A stretch of 64,000 bases of DNA from Hemibagrus wyckioides (lineage: Eukaryota; Chordata; Actinopteri; Siluriformes; Bagridae). Where the stretch lies: contig NC_080732.1 of assembly GCF_019097595.1 (NCBI RefSeq), positions 10,897,775 to 10,961,774 on the forward strand. Reading direction: 5' to 3'. Each line of letters begins with the position of its first letter. Positions within the stretch are counted from its first letter, which is position 1. Both the position numbers and the translations under genes were made by a program. Positions 1 through 13,013 of this stretch are shown in pieces. Under the pieces are notes generated by a model that was given only the letters and a program-made list of their open reading frames with translations, ran no database searches and was not told where the DNA came from.

Positions 1-621
1 GTTTCATGTTTCCTAGTTATTTCCAAGTAGGAATAAATGTACTTACTTGAGGGCTCAAAGAATAAAATGACAAAAGCAGAATCTTCACTTGCGGTGTCAA
101 AATACCACCTGAGAAAAATTAGTAGAGGGAGTTCTGTTGTGTGGGAGGCTGGAAAATCTCATTGTTTAAGGGGATTTGGTGCTGCAATGCTTGAATATGC
201 AGGGGATGGAATATCTCAGGAAAACATCTGAGGAATGCAAGAGGGAGTTTTGTTCTGGCTGGGCCCTAGAGTATCTGTTCCTCTGCTACAGGCATGAAAC
301 AGAGCCCACTGCGGTTCTGGCTATAGGCTGAGCTGCTTAATTCAATAACATAAAGCAGTCTCAGAGTGTGCAGATAATCAGAATCCCAGACAAGAAATAC
401 AGTTAAACATGAGTGGAGAGACAGAGGGAGAAAAAAAAACAGGAAAAATGGACATTATAGAAAGCAATGAAGTATTTGAGGAACTTATGTAAGATTATGT
501 AAAATGTGTGCTATTTGTGCATCCTGCATTACATAGCTATCTGAAATCAGTCAGACCCATAGGTCTTTTTTACTTAAATAAATGAAAGTTAAACGCACTA
601 CTATTTTTTTTGTTTGTAACC

Positions 622-624
<3 letters not shown>

Positions 625-661
<37 letters not shown>
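625..661 (+). repeat. (CT)n microsatellite
   Basis: Uninterrupted CT run. Confidence 0.95.
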
Positions 662-663
<2 letters not shown>

Positions 664-1508
664 GCCCTAAGGGCTAAAGGCACTTATTGAATTGAGGCTT
701 TAAAAACAGTCATATGCATTTAGGTTGTCCATCTGTTGATTTCCTATTTGCATTATCCACTTAAAGAGAGGAAGTACTGATGCGTATTGCATTGGTATGC
801 ACTTCCAATGATGATGTCATAATATAGTGACAGATTGCCATTCAAACAGGACATACACAATTCCAGTGCATATTTATTAGAAATAATAAAATCTCTGATC
901 TATAGGAAATAAATGGAATACATTCTTAGAAAAAAATACTTATATTGTTCTGTCCCTCAGGGTTCTATGTTAAAAAAAGGTTAATTCTTAAAGGTTCTAT
1001 GTAGAACCCTACAAAAAGAACCATACAAAAAAGGCCTGATTGACCTATTTTTCCTAAGAGCGTATCATATAATAAAACAATTAGTAATGATCAAATGTAG
1101 GTCTGCCAGAGAGCTGGTGTTAAGCAAGACCATTAACCCTGAACTGCTCCATTATGTGCAATGATTATCATCCATATTGTAGTAATATTTTTTGTTTTAT
1201 TTTTGAAAATATTTTAGGAGCCTACCTAACATTATGTTACATGGCAGTTCCTATGACATGGGTGGGTTAAAGTGTTATATATATTTATTATACTAATACT
1301 TATACTATACTTAATATTATATATGGTATATTTTAACAATAATAACAGACAAAATTGTATATCACTCCTACTACCACTACTACTAGTAGTAAATACAGTT
1401 GCATACTACTATTACTATTGCTACTATTAATTATAGTAACAACTGAATTATAATTATAATAATTGAATACAATTCAATTGTATACTACTACTACTACTAT
1501 GTTTAATA

Positions 1509-1509
<1 letters not shown>

Positions 1510-1547
<38 letters not shown>
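1510..1547 (+). repeat. (AC)n microsatellite
   Basis: Uninterrupted AC run, preceded by CTA-type trinucleotide sequence. Confidence 0.95.
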
Positions 1548-1552
<5 letters not shown>

Positions 1553-1821
1553 CTTTACCTACTTCTATATCAAGACACACTAGACCAGGAGTGGCCCTCC
1601 TCATCTTGACTTTATTCCTGTCAAAGCTGTCTGATCAGTGCTTCAATCTCTTTAACAATTTTCTCCTTTTTCCCCTGTCTAGCCAACTCAGGCTGTCTCT
1701 GCTGACAACACTTATATCATTACAGTGGCTCAACAGTGCACTACCTATGAGCAGAGCTGACAGGGTAATATACCTATACATCCCCCCTGCACCCTCACCC
1801 CCGTTCCCAAACCATACAAAT

Positions 1822-1846
1822 ACACACGCACACACACACACACACC
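1822..1846 (+). repeat. (AC)n microsatellite
   Basis: Short AC run with one interruption. Confidence 0.9.
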
Positions 1847-4800
1847 TGTCCATATAGACACACACAGAAGAAGAGACTATGCATGCATAGTGACCACTGG
1901 CCCTTCTTGATTTTTTTTTTTCTGACTGGAACCAAACAAGAGGTCACTCATTAATTTCAATGCGCCATCTCTTCATTGCCAGGGTCAAGTTGTAACTGTC
2001 CATCTGTTTCGTTATCCAGCCCTGATTTCTATCACCAACTGTGCATGGTGCTTGGGCTGCATTTAGATCTGCACCTACATTTGTAAAGCTGACTGCTCTA
2101 ATGAAGCTGCAGATCTGCATGGACGATGGAGGCAGAAGAGGAGTAACACAGATGATGAAGAGAAGGAAATGTCACATACAAAGGGAGGTAGGATCAGTGA
2201 TGTCTCCCTACTCCACCCAACCCCCTTATCCCCTTTTGCCAACATGATTAGAACAATTACTTGTCAAAAGTCTGTCGTAGCCAATCAGATCTCACCCCCT
2301 GTTTGGCAAGCAAGGACTGACCCTGACCTGCTTTAGCCTAATACAGCAGAGGACGTTCTTCACAGATCATCCGACACACAACACCCACACACACGCAAAC
2401 TTATCAATGCACATACAGAAAAGCTCGTACATATACAACCCACACACACCTAATACGAACAGATTCATTTAAGTAGGGCTCCTTGGGCCCAGAACACAGA
2501 TACAACAGGAACACAGTTTACTTTCAGCTACTGTCTCTTTTTCTGTCCATGATAACTGACCTGACCACCATGATTACACCTTAATCTTCCTCACACTTTC
2601 ATTTCCAACTCTCCCTTTCCTTTTCCTTCTCACCCCCTTCAATGTCTTTATATCTTTTTTAAACTCATCAGTAAAGTTGGACGTCCTTTGCCAGATTGTT
2701 ATTACAGAGAGGAGCTGAAGAGGCTAATTTACTCCATGAAGCCTATGAACAAATCAACTTCAGCTAAAATCAGTAGTCAAAAGGAAAAAACCAACACCAA
2801 AAAGTGGACTGGCTATTGAATATGCTATAGGCCAAAAATGACTTTAAGTTTATTATTTTTTGCAGAGTTATGTGAATCTGTAATAATACTCTTAAAGATG
2901 ATAACAAAATTGAAGCAAATTGTCTTTTCAGTAGTACTAAAGACTTCTTTTATAAAAATATCTTTATATTCTCATCTTTTTGGCATGGTGTCTTTGCCTT
3001 GCTGTAACAACAATGTAACTGCATTATAGGACGCTGTCTGCTCTTTTCTGCACTTTAATATGAATATGAACACTGAAAATAGGGAGCAGTGGCAATCTGT
3101 AGCTACATCCAGCCCCTACATTGCTGCAGGCCTCTTCCTATCCTATCAGCCAACCCCTCATCATCCTTGCTCTTCCTGCTCTATTTATATGTTTTTCATA
3201 CTTTTCTTTTCATTTATTTGCAAACTGGAAATGACAACTGGTTTATAGCGGAGGACAAAGGAAATATTTGTTCTAGACAAACCCCTGTAATTACACACAG
3301 GCTATTCAATCTAAAGTTGAAACTCAGACATATTGTTTCTGAAGTCCCTGCTCTAACTGTCACCAGCTGAATATGTCTGCATCCTTGATATTATTTCTGG
3401 GCTGTGCAAGACCATCTTGGGGCACAAGCCTGACTCTTTTATTTTCAGTGTCATAATACGATAGTGACGTTCACCCTGCAAGGCATGGCGGTCCTTGCAG
3501 AGGTCGACTAACATATGTTGTGTCTCAAATATGTGTCTCAGCTTTGTCCCACTGGTGGACATGACCGGTGTTCCAGTGCCTTAGGAGACTGAGGAGGACA
3601 CTTCATGTCTGTCAGACTTCCGCTTGCTTATCTGTGGAGAATAACAAGAATGAATCATAATCTCATAGCTGTGGAAGAAAAGACTAGATACAAATCTGTC
3701 CTAACAATTCTCCACCCACAGATCCTAAGGGCATTGACACTGCCGAGAAGACACTGTGTGATGCAAATCTCTTTACTGATATTTATGGAGAGAGGCAAGC
3801 AGCAGATTTGTAGAGCCTCTCAAAAGAGTGTGTCCAGCTACAGGCTAAATCTAAACTGGTTCCTCCCAATCCCAGTCTCTGGGGCTGCCTTCACTAACCA
3901 AAAAGAACTTATTCATCTCATTAGTAATTTATTAAACATATTAAGCATATGCTTGTTCAGTTGTAAGCTCAGGTTAAATACAAATCCGTTCAGAAAATAA
4001 ATGTTAAGACAACATCAAGAGTGAAGGTGATGGTTGGGCTGGGAAAAATGGATGATTAAATATAGCTCATAACAATGATTTGTGAAAATGGAATGAAAAT
4101 GTAAATGTTGACATTAAATAGGTACCATTATTTATAGAAAGGTAGATTTTATGCCCAGCTACCCCTTCCCCTGGCAAAGCATCACCTAGTCTCAACATCA
4201 GATGCTTCAAAATCTGACATTGTTTGCATAGCTTTCTGGGCACAAGCTTCAGAGCTGCAATCTGCTTTGCTAATCACTATAGAACTATACCATATCTGTG
4301 TATAGGCACGTCAGTGCAGTGGTTTCTGATGGGAAAAAATCAGTACACTGTGAGCTTTTCAGTGGATCAGGGTGCAGCATATGGTGATCCAATCTAGGGA
4401 CAAAAAAAAAGAATTCTACAAATGAAGGAATACTGTTTATACCTGGTGACTTACAGGATTTTAAACCGCTTCTGCACTAACATTACCAATGTCAACTACA
4501 CAACTTGGTAGAACTAAGTTCTAAGCTACAAACTCAAAAATCCTGAACAGCTTTAAAATATCTAATTGATTTTGTAACAATATTATGCTTTACTTTTTTT
4601 TTCAGGAAGTAAATGTAAGAATATATGCCAAAAGATGGCGTGGCCTTGAGAAGATTTGGGGAAGTGAATACAAATAACTGATCTGTAAACATAACACTGC
4701 TCAAACACTGTTTTAATAAACAAACAACTACAACCAAAAACACACTAGCAGAAGTGGAACTGAGACATTACAGCCATCCAAAACCTAAAAGCTAGTAATC

Positions 4801-5316
4801 CAGTTAAGTTGACATTATTATATTATCATATGTAACAAAATAAAAGCAACAACAAAAACAATTTCCATTTGAAACTCTGAAGAACAAGCTAACAGTTTTC
4901 TAAATCATTTTTCTAGAGCTCATTGCTCAGATGTATTGAATGGAGATGGGATGTTTACTTTTATTACACAAAGATTTCATGGAACCATTACAAATTTGGT
5001 CAAACTAGAAAACGCTATTCATATGAAGGAGGTCACCAGCCACCCAGGAGCCACTGTCATTTCTCATAACTGTGTAATTCACATAGTGTAGCATATCTCT
5101 ACAGATAATCACCAGCCTAGTGGCCAATACAAACCTGAATAATTGGAGGCCTCACATACTGTGGTAGACCTTACTAAACCTAAATTAATAAAATCTAAAC
5201 AAATATAACAGATGAAATGATTTTTCCTTTATAAAAAAATCCTACTGTACAGAATCCATTTTACCTTGGGCTTTGTCTCAGACTGAGTGGACAAGTTACC
5301 TGCCTTTGGGCGTGTA

Positions 5317-5336
5317 TGTGTGTGTGTGTGTGTGTG
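5317..5336 (+). repeat. (TG)n microsatellite
   Basis: Short TG run. Confidence 0.9.
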
Positions 5337-7667
5337 CACATATAATTAAATTCAGAACTTAAAAGCAAAACATATATGACAATTATAGTAACTGAACCTC
5401 ATGTAACATGAAAGCTACAGACTCATTTTGCAAAGGAATAGATTCACAAAAAACATTTACCTGATTACCTGTGATTTACTCTGACATTCCCTTTACTCTA
5501 CAATTTTGTTGTGTTTATTTATAGTTTATTGACTGATTAAGTAATGTAGTATTCAGAAGCCAAAATAACTTGTTTTACTTTGAACCTGATGTACTGTATG
5601 GAGCCCTGAATGATAACTTGCACTAATTCCAAAAAACAACAGAATCATTGTATAGATTATACCTGTAGTCCCTCATCCATTGTCTCCATCTTCTGTGGTG
5701 GCAAGTATTATCCCCCTCTCTATGTGTGGGGTGGGTTTAAGGCAATCACTCGCCTTCAGTCATAGATTATTCAGTCTGTATGCATGGAGCATGTGTACTT
5801 TTTTCACCGCTCTGGGTGGTGCTGAGGTCGCTGTCCTTGGTCCTGACTTTACAGTGCTTTCTGTTCAGAGGAACCCTTACACAATGTCCCAGAACAAGAC
5901 AACCCTTTAATCAACCTCTTAAATGATTCATAAGCATCCTTACACTCTCTAGAACAATGTTGTAGAAACCTTTCTCAGACATAAATGACATTCTCTATAG
6001 TGTAGCAGTAGGGTATATTTGTAGAGTGACATGATTTGAATGAATAGTGAATGAAGTGGTAACCAGTTCATCTAGAATTATTACCTGGATGAATAATATT
6101 TAAATATAAAAGTTAAAATAGGATTATAATAATAGAATAATAAATAGCAAAAAGGAAAATGGAATTAAACAGATTTTTGTAAAGTGAATACTGGCTTTTG
6201 TTTTTGTTCACCAAAGATCTGGAACACAAACATCAGACTACCTTTACAATTTAGGTGCACTGGGCATGAGGCAGGAACAAACCCTGAATGGGATGCCAGT
6301 ACATGGGAAGCACCATTCACATACATTCACCACTATGGGCAATTTAACATACCAATCCATCTGCCAGCATGTTTTGTGGACGTGAGTACAAAGAAAGATA
6401 ATGTACAGAGAGTAACCCAGATTGGATTGGGGCACTGGCAATGTGAGGTGAAACACTACATGTGCTGCTGTTCAACTCTGGCACCCTAAAAAGAGTTACC
6501 TTTTAAATGTGTTATATAATTTTTAGTCTAATGTTTTAATTATTAACACATTCATTAATATGATTAGAATATCATTTTAAGTGATTTCTATAGTTATCTG
6601 AGCTATAGTGTGTTATTGTTGCCACTTGGCACACTGCTTTGAATTTGTCAATGTTTTGCAAATAGACACTCAGTTCAATGCTTCAGGTATTGTCCCCTGC
6701 CTATTGATCTGACTGGTGTAGGAAAATTATAGTATAGTTTTTCACAATGAGCCTGCTTGTGTTAAGCTTTACTACATAATTGATTGCTATTAACTTAAGT
6801 TAATTCCACCTATAGCATGTATGTGCACTCTCATGTGAGTATTGTTAAAAGATCATAACAAAAAGCAACTGTTATTGATGGACAGTAAATAAATGGATAT
6901 GCTTTTATGTGGATGCCTTCTCTGATGAGCAGAGTGTGTTTAAAGTGTAACAGCCACTAGATACAGTGAACGTTGTATAAAATTGCTGTAATTTGCAGTA
7001 TTAATTTTTTTTTTAGCAAAATACTGTTTTATTATTTTACAAAAATATATTATAAACAGTGCAAAGAGCAGATTTTAGAGGTTAGTTGGTTGTGTCTGCT
7101 GGACTGCTCAGCTGTGTCTTGTTTCAGTTACAGTAAGTGGTTACCAAATAGCCACAACCATAATGTGGATTGTATTTTATTTTAAATGTGTATATGATAT
7201 ACTGTAAAAATACAATAATTGACTATATTATATAATGCAGTACAATGTTGTGTCAGTAAATACTCCACAAAAGGTAAAAAAAACAAAATGAAGAAAAATG
7301 GGTGATGTCTTATTTAGGGCTAGTTTCAGGTCTTTTATTTGGTCTTTAGTTGGGCTGGGAATTTTGGGGAAAAAAAGACAATAACTGTAATATTACATTG
7401 TCTTTAGTGGGATAATATGTTCTAAAGGGCTCAAAGAGGAAAAGTAAGTAACTAACTGTGTCTCATACACTTTGACAGGAAACATACCTTCTGTATACAT
7501 GGCTATAGTTTTTCATGGAAGTAGCTGTCCTTAATATTTGCAGTGTTACTTCCATAATTAAATGTTACAGCATTTAAACATAACTTTTCCCAGCACATCA
7601 GAAAATATTGTAAACTAGATCAAACAGAATGATAAGGAGAAACTCATTCAATTTCATTCACTCTCGG

Positions 7668-7702
<35 letters not shown>
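7668..7702 (+). repeat. (CA)n microsatellite
   Basis: Uninterrupted CA run. Confidence 0.95.
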
Positions 7703-7703
<1 letters not shown>

Positions 7704-8107
7704 GAAAAAAAAACAGTACACTCATATCAGTCCTACTGAGAGGAGAAATGAGGGTTGTGAAGAAAAGAGTGGGACAGATGGCAGGATAATTAGTGAAGGG
7801 AGAAGAGGAGACTTGCAGGAGAACAAAAAGGAAAAAAGTCATGGAAGAGGTCACGGGCACCATGGGTAAGAGGTATACAGCTATGTAATGCATGCAGTTA
7901 AAGATTGGTCACTACCAAAGTGGGATCTTGGACCGTGACTTGAATTGTGAACTACAGTAGGAGGCAGTTAATGAGAAAGTGCTAACAAATAAACATAACA
8001 TGGTTGCTGTACAATTTGGCATCCATTATGGACATTCTGTATACAACTTTATAGGATAATGGGATAAATAATTTTCTTGCATTTTCCATTTTTAACTTAT
8101 TAACTTT

Positions 8108-8175
8108 CATCTGTCATAGTGGCTAAAAATATAAATATGGATATAATATAAATATGGATATAATGTAGATATGGA
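8108..8175 (+). repeat. Short tandem repeat of about 21 bp
   Basis: ATAAATATGGATATAAT occurs twice, followed by a diverged GTAGATATGG copy. Confidence 0.6.
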
Positions 8176-8179
8176 ATGA

Positions 8180-8960
8180 AAGTTTAGGATTTCAGCTTTT
8201 ATTTCCTGGAATTTACACCTACATGTGTTAAACAACAAACAACATAAAACCTGTTGTATCAGACCACCCTTTTATAGGCAATCAAAAGTATAGGAACAAA
8301 TATGTCTTAAAGTAAATTAAAGTAAATAACACTTAATATTTGGTTGCATATATCTTGCTTACAATAAGGTCCTTTCTTCCTCCACACTTTGGCCTTTTCA
8401 CTTTTTAGAACTTTTAGCTCCTCTCTGTACTTCTTTGTGAATTTTATTCTGGCCTTCTGATTCTTACTGCTGAGTGATTTGCATCTCTTGTGGTATGGCC
8501 TTTATATTTCTACTCTTGAAGTCTTTTTTGAAAGGTAGATTGTGAAACTTTCACCCCTGCCATGTGGAGGTTGTTGATGATGTCACAGACTGTTGTTTAT
8601 GTGTTGCTCTTTACAGCTCTCACAATGTTTCTGTAATCAACTGTTCAGTGACTGCTGCTCAGTAGACCATTGGTTTCTTTCTTTTTCAGGACATTCCAAA
8701 TAGTTGTATCGGCTATGCCCAATGCTTGTGTAATGGCTCTAATGGAGTTTCCTTTATTTCTCAGTTTCAAAATAGCTTACTTTTCTCATTCTCTGTGATA
8801 TTTATGTTGGGTTAACAACAAATACAGCTTTCTTAGATGAAACTGAATGCTAAAACCAAAAGTAAATGTTTGGACATGTCAGTCACATGTTCCAATATTT
8901 TTGCACATTTTTTTAAAACCACATTTACAAATAAAACCTGAAATGCCTTCAGTCTATAGC
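8180..8960 (-). pseudogene. Tc1-like transposon remnant, HTH part recognisable
   Basis: Read on the minus strand, about 8690-8755 encodes SIRAITQALGIADTTIWNVL followed by KKKE, the helix-turn-helix DNA-binding part of a Tc1/mariner transposase. Surrounding sequence has the flanks of this fish family, but the catalytic half is missing or decayed and many stops interrupt it. Element ends are approximate. A second member of the family lies near 60.5 kb. Confidence 0.6.
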
Positions 8961-8999
8961 ACATTTGTCCTTGTTGATTGTTGAGGTGTTTTGTCCCAA

Positions 9000-9114
9000 C
9001 TCGATCAGCTGCACATAAAATTGTATTCCTTATGTTTCAGGTATTTTTCAGCTGACTGTTCCAAAGCACTGACAATAAAGACTCCTTCTAAAAATTCTAA
9101 AAAAAAAAAAAAAA
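9000..9114 (+). repeat. Possible retroposed 3' end with poly(A) tail
   Basis: AATAAA at about 9075 is followed about 20 bp later by an uninterrupted run of A (about 9100-9114). That layout is expected of a reverse-transcribed mRNA or SINE/LINE tail inserted in the genome. The source transcript is not recognised and no target-site duplication was established. Confidence 0.35.
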
Positions 9115-10621
9115 TGTGACAGAAAACTTCACAACATTGATGATGTTTTTAGATCTGTGGTTTGTCAACATACAAGTACCTGTGAACTGTAGAACTATAA
9201 TTTATTAATATGAGCATGTTAATTTAAACCGATGACTAGCATAGCTGGCACTATTGTCAGACAAGAATAAAAATATTGCATTTGATAATGTTTGGTCTCT
9301 CTGTACACAACACATCATTATGTGGCAAAGCATGGCCTGCCATCTCAGAGAATAAAACTGAGAGAGGAAACATCAGAGCAGATGCCTGGCAGAGTGCTTT
9401 GTTGATAGCAGTTGATTGTTTTAAAATCTGTGTTCTTTCTGAAAGACAGATTAAATGGGTGTCCCATTGGTACCATTATGACACACTTTCAGCATCAAGG
9501 ACAATTCAAGGGGCAACAGAGCAAGAATATAGATTGTAATATGTTTGCTTTACCTTGGGGATTGGTTCTAGAAGAAAAAACATAGCATCAAACCATAGCA
9601 ACATCTTGATCTAGATTCAGTGTTCACTGAATAAACTGAGATTATTTTATTGTTTATAAAATTAGAATAGAGCTAATTAGAAGAAAGTCATTCAGAATAT
9701 AAATGTGTTTGTAGTGACTTACATGTATGAAGGTTAACCACCAAAATAAGTTTTCATGGAATTGCCTTGACACAACACAGTTTAATGTTGTTGAATGGTT
9801 AATGTATGTTCTGAAACTGGCCTGTTTCACTCAATAACCAGTATGGCATTTACAGAAATATCATATTAATCGTATCATATTAGCCTTTCATAGAGCCCAG
9901 TGTGTATGTGTACAGAGGAAGACTCTGCGCTTTTGTGCACTTTCAACAACTAATAATAAATAAACTAATATTAATTAAAAAAAGAATAATAAAATAAAAA
10001 ATCAACTGAAAAGGGGCTTTCACTTATGGCTTTTGGCAGTGCGAATTCAATGTTCAAGGTTGGGGTAGGGGTACAGAGCCCACCAGTGATCCTATTAAAC
10101 AACTTGACACAATTATTTGAAGAAAACAATATCAGACATTCAGATCATTTGCCACTAGAAAACACACACCAAACAAAAACATAAATAGACAACACTTTGA
10201 ATTGAAATACTAATAGGCCATGCATGTTTACTTAGGAAAATGTTAGCCTGAACTGGGGAATAACTATTGCAGGTTTATGACCCATCTGGAAGCAAGAGTA
10301 AGTTGCAGGTAGAACTATTAAAAAGCAATAATACATTAAGTGACAATTTCCATCATTAGGTAACCCACTTAGATTTTGTTTATAATAAGGATGAACTTTG
10401 GTATGACAGATTACATGCACTAGATTTATTTTTGTGTCCTATGTAAGATTATACTGGCTGGCAACAACAACAAGCTAATCTATCTACCAAAAGCAATTAC
10501 AGGGGCTTTGCATCATCTGTGGACCTGTGTGAGATTTACAATAAAGCAAAGGCAGCCAACTGACCTACAGAAAAACAGCTGTAGTGCACATATCACCTCT
10601 TTCCTTCTGGCAAAGTCCATA

Positions 10622-10785
10622 GAGGTTGAGGTGGTGCAGTGGTCATCAAATTAGGACCAAACGGTTTAGTCCCAGCTGAACAAGCCCCACTACTACCATG
10701 ATTCCTTAAAGCGGGACACTTTATCCCAGATTGCTTTAGGCAGACAGCAACTGGTATCTGTAGGATAACTAGATCAATGTTCAAA
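10622..10785 (+). repeat. Candidate tRNA-derived SINE
   Basis: TGGTGCAGTGG at 10632-10642 fits the RNA polymerase III A box. GGTTTAGTCCC at 10663-10673 fits the B box, at the usual tRNA-like spacing. The sequence resembles heads of fish tRNA-derived SINEs, but no clear tail was found. Confidence 0.4.
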
Positions 10786-11689
10786 TAGGTCTATTGCAAA
10801 ACAAACAATATAACCACAGGCTAATGACTAAATATATAACTTGCCTATCACAAAGCATTGCAGCTTAGTACATTTGTGTGTCCTCTAAAGACAAAAAGAA
10901 AGGGGCCAATCACTATTTTAGTCTTAACAAGCAGAACAATAATTGCTCACAGAGCAATGTTTTGTACTGTAAAAGTTATAATTGTATTTACAATTATTAA
11001 AAATCTTAGTTGAATATTTTACTTGTTAATACAGCAAACCATGTTTCCATAAAGACTTTTTTTTTTTATTGCAGTGGTGACACTATAGACCACTTGAATC
11101 AGCCAGCAGTTGGTGATTATTTATTTATTATTAGTCTATTTGACTGGACTGTTGAATTAACTGAATCTGAAGCTCAAGAGAACAATATAAATATGTCAGC
11201 TGTGACCTAACGTATTCTGTTGGTAAAAATGTAACCAAAATATTTTTGTACATATTTAAATAATTAGCCTAATATTGGAATATTTGTATTATGTTGGAAA
11301 AATAATCTTTACTCCAGAGTTCCATGGAAAAAGATTTAAAAACACATACATTCTAGTGTAGAGAAATGTACTAAGATACAATTAACTTTAATAGGGCTTA
11401 ATCAGTCATTTTTATTGAGGAAAAAAAAACCTTAAATACAGATTAATGCTATTGTCATAATTATAGTACTCACCAATAACAATTTTACAAAATGAGCCAC
11501 ATAGCACAAGCACATGATCATGAATCCTGTTTAGTGTTTTCATAATTAAACTGTTAACAAAGGAAAGCATGAGTTTTTCAAGCTAACCTGATGAAAGCTG
11601 CAACACAAAAACAAGTGGTGCTCAATAGCAATAAAGCACTTGGAACTTAAGTTTACCAAGTCCACTTTATTCCCAGATGAGTCTGAGCC

Positions 11690-11775
11690 AATTGCCTCAC
11701 TGAAGTGGATCCGGTTCAGTGCTGCTGCCAGGTTTGAATCCCTGGGTCTCAGGTGCACTCCAGGCTACATCTTTG
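11690..11775 (+). repeat. Possible second tRNA-like SINE fragment
   Basis: GGTTTGAATCCCTGG at 11731-11745 is a good B box. The A box upstream is weak. It is too diverged for family assignment. Confidence 0.25.
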
Positions 11776-12916
11776 CTCCAGGAGCCACCTGAAGACCATA
11801 TAAATTGTAATTATAATACATGGCAGCCAAGAGGGCACTTATACAGACTGAGGGTAAAAGGGCAAGGGCTCAAGCCCCCTCTGGGTTCTATCTGTCCATG
11901 TGCTTTGGTTTAACAGACCATATAGATATTTCTACTGTTTTCAAAACATACAACAAAACAACAGAATAGTAGCAATAGGATCAAAGGAAAGAGGTTTTGC
12001 TATGAAGCACTCAGTCTCCAGACCTGATTTAAGGAAGCAGTGTATACTATATACTACTGCAGAGAAAAATGGAAACATTTGTTAATTTTTGAACTTGAAC
12101 ATTTCCATTTTTTTTTACATTTAAAAACATGCTTTTTAAAGCTACATGTTTGATATATATCTAAAATGCCATATATTTTCAAACACAGGCTACTGGGACC
12201 TAAGGCCTTACTTAATAAGGCATAAGAAAAATCCTGTGTTTGACCATCACATTCACATGCTACAAGTTTGAAAAAGAGCAAAAAATCAACAGTCCATTTA
12301 CAGTTAAAAATATTTAAGTACTATTTATTTAACTTTATTATTTATTTATTTTTTTCATTGTCAAACTGCAGGGTTTTTTTAAATGTGTTTTCTTTCTGGG
12401 AGTTTACCTTTGGGAGTTTCTCCTGGCCTGCTTAAATGAACAGTGCTGACAGGTTTGTGGATCTGCAGCAACAAAGAGGTGCTGTATGAGCTCAGGGTCC
12501 CTCTTATTACAGATCCTGTTCCCTCCTAAATATCTACACAGTCCAAAACTCTCTTTTTCCTCCATCTCTCTCATTCGGATCCAATGTCATATCCACCTGC
12601 TATTTTCCACTACACAATGGCAGTCCAGTCCTAATGCTGGCCATGACTGTTGTCTCTAAAGACTCAACATTGTCATGCCTTCACTCGCTTCTCTGCCAGC
12701 CTTTCCTTCTCAAAGAGGATCAGAGTGCACCAATGTTTTACTTTAATGACTAATTCATTGCAGAATGAAAGCACCACTGTTGCGCTCTGAATAGAGGCCC
12801 TTACTTTTAAATCCAAATCAAATTGCGCATTTCGGTATCATTTCATTTTGGATTTACTTAGCACTACCTACTTTAGCTAGAGTTTTAGTGTGAAGTAGAC
12901 TTGTATTATATCACTG

Positions 12917-13013
<97 letters not shown>

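Larger units (their letters stand above)
1..7667. other. Gene-free AT-rich sequence
   Basis: No exon, known repeat family or RNA gene was recognised apart from the listed microsatellites. The block 1900-2160 is repeat-free and more balanced in base composition, with ATTAATTTC and CAGATCTGCA motifs. Around 955-1030 there is a small palindromic GGTTCTATGTAGAACC, possibly the trace of a miniature element. Open frames here are short and look random. Confidence 0.6.

Noticed and set aside
955..1030. Palindromic GGTTCTATGTAGAACC region
   Set aside because: Possibly a miniature-element trace, but no ends or target-site duplication could be defined.
3605..4000. 131-codon plus-strand frame
   Set aside because: No recognised domain and no supporting signals; within random expectation for this much sequence.
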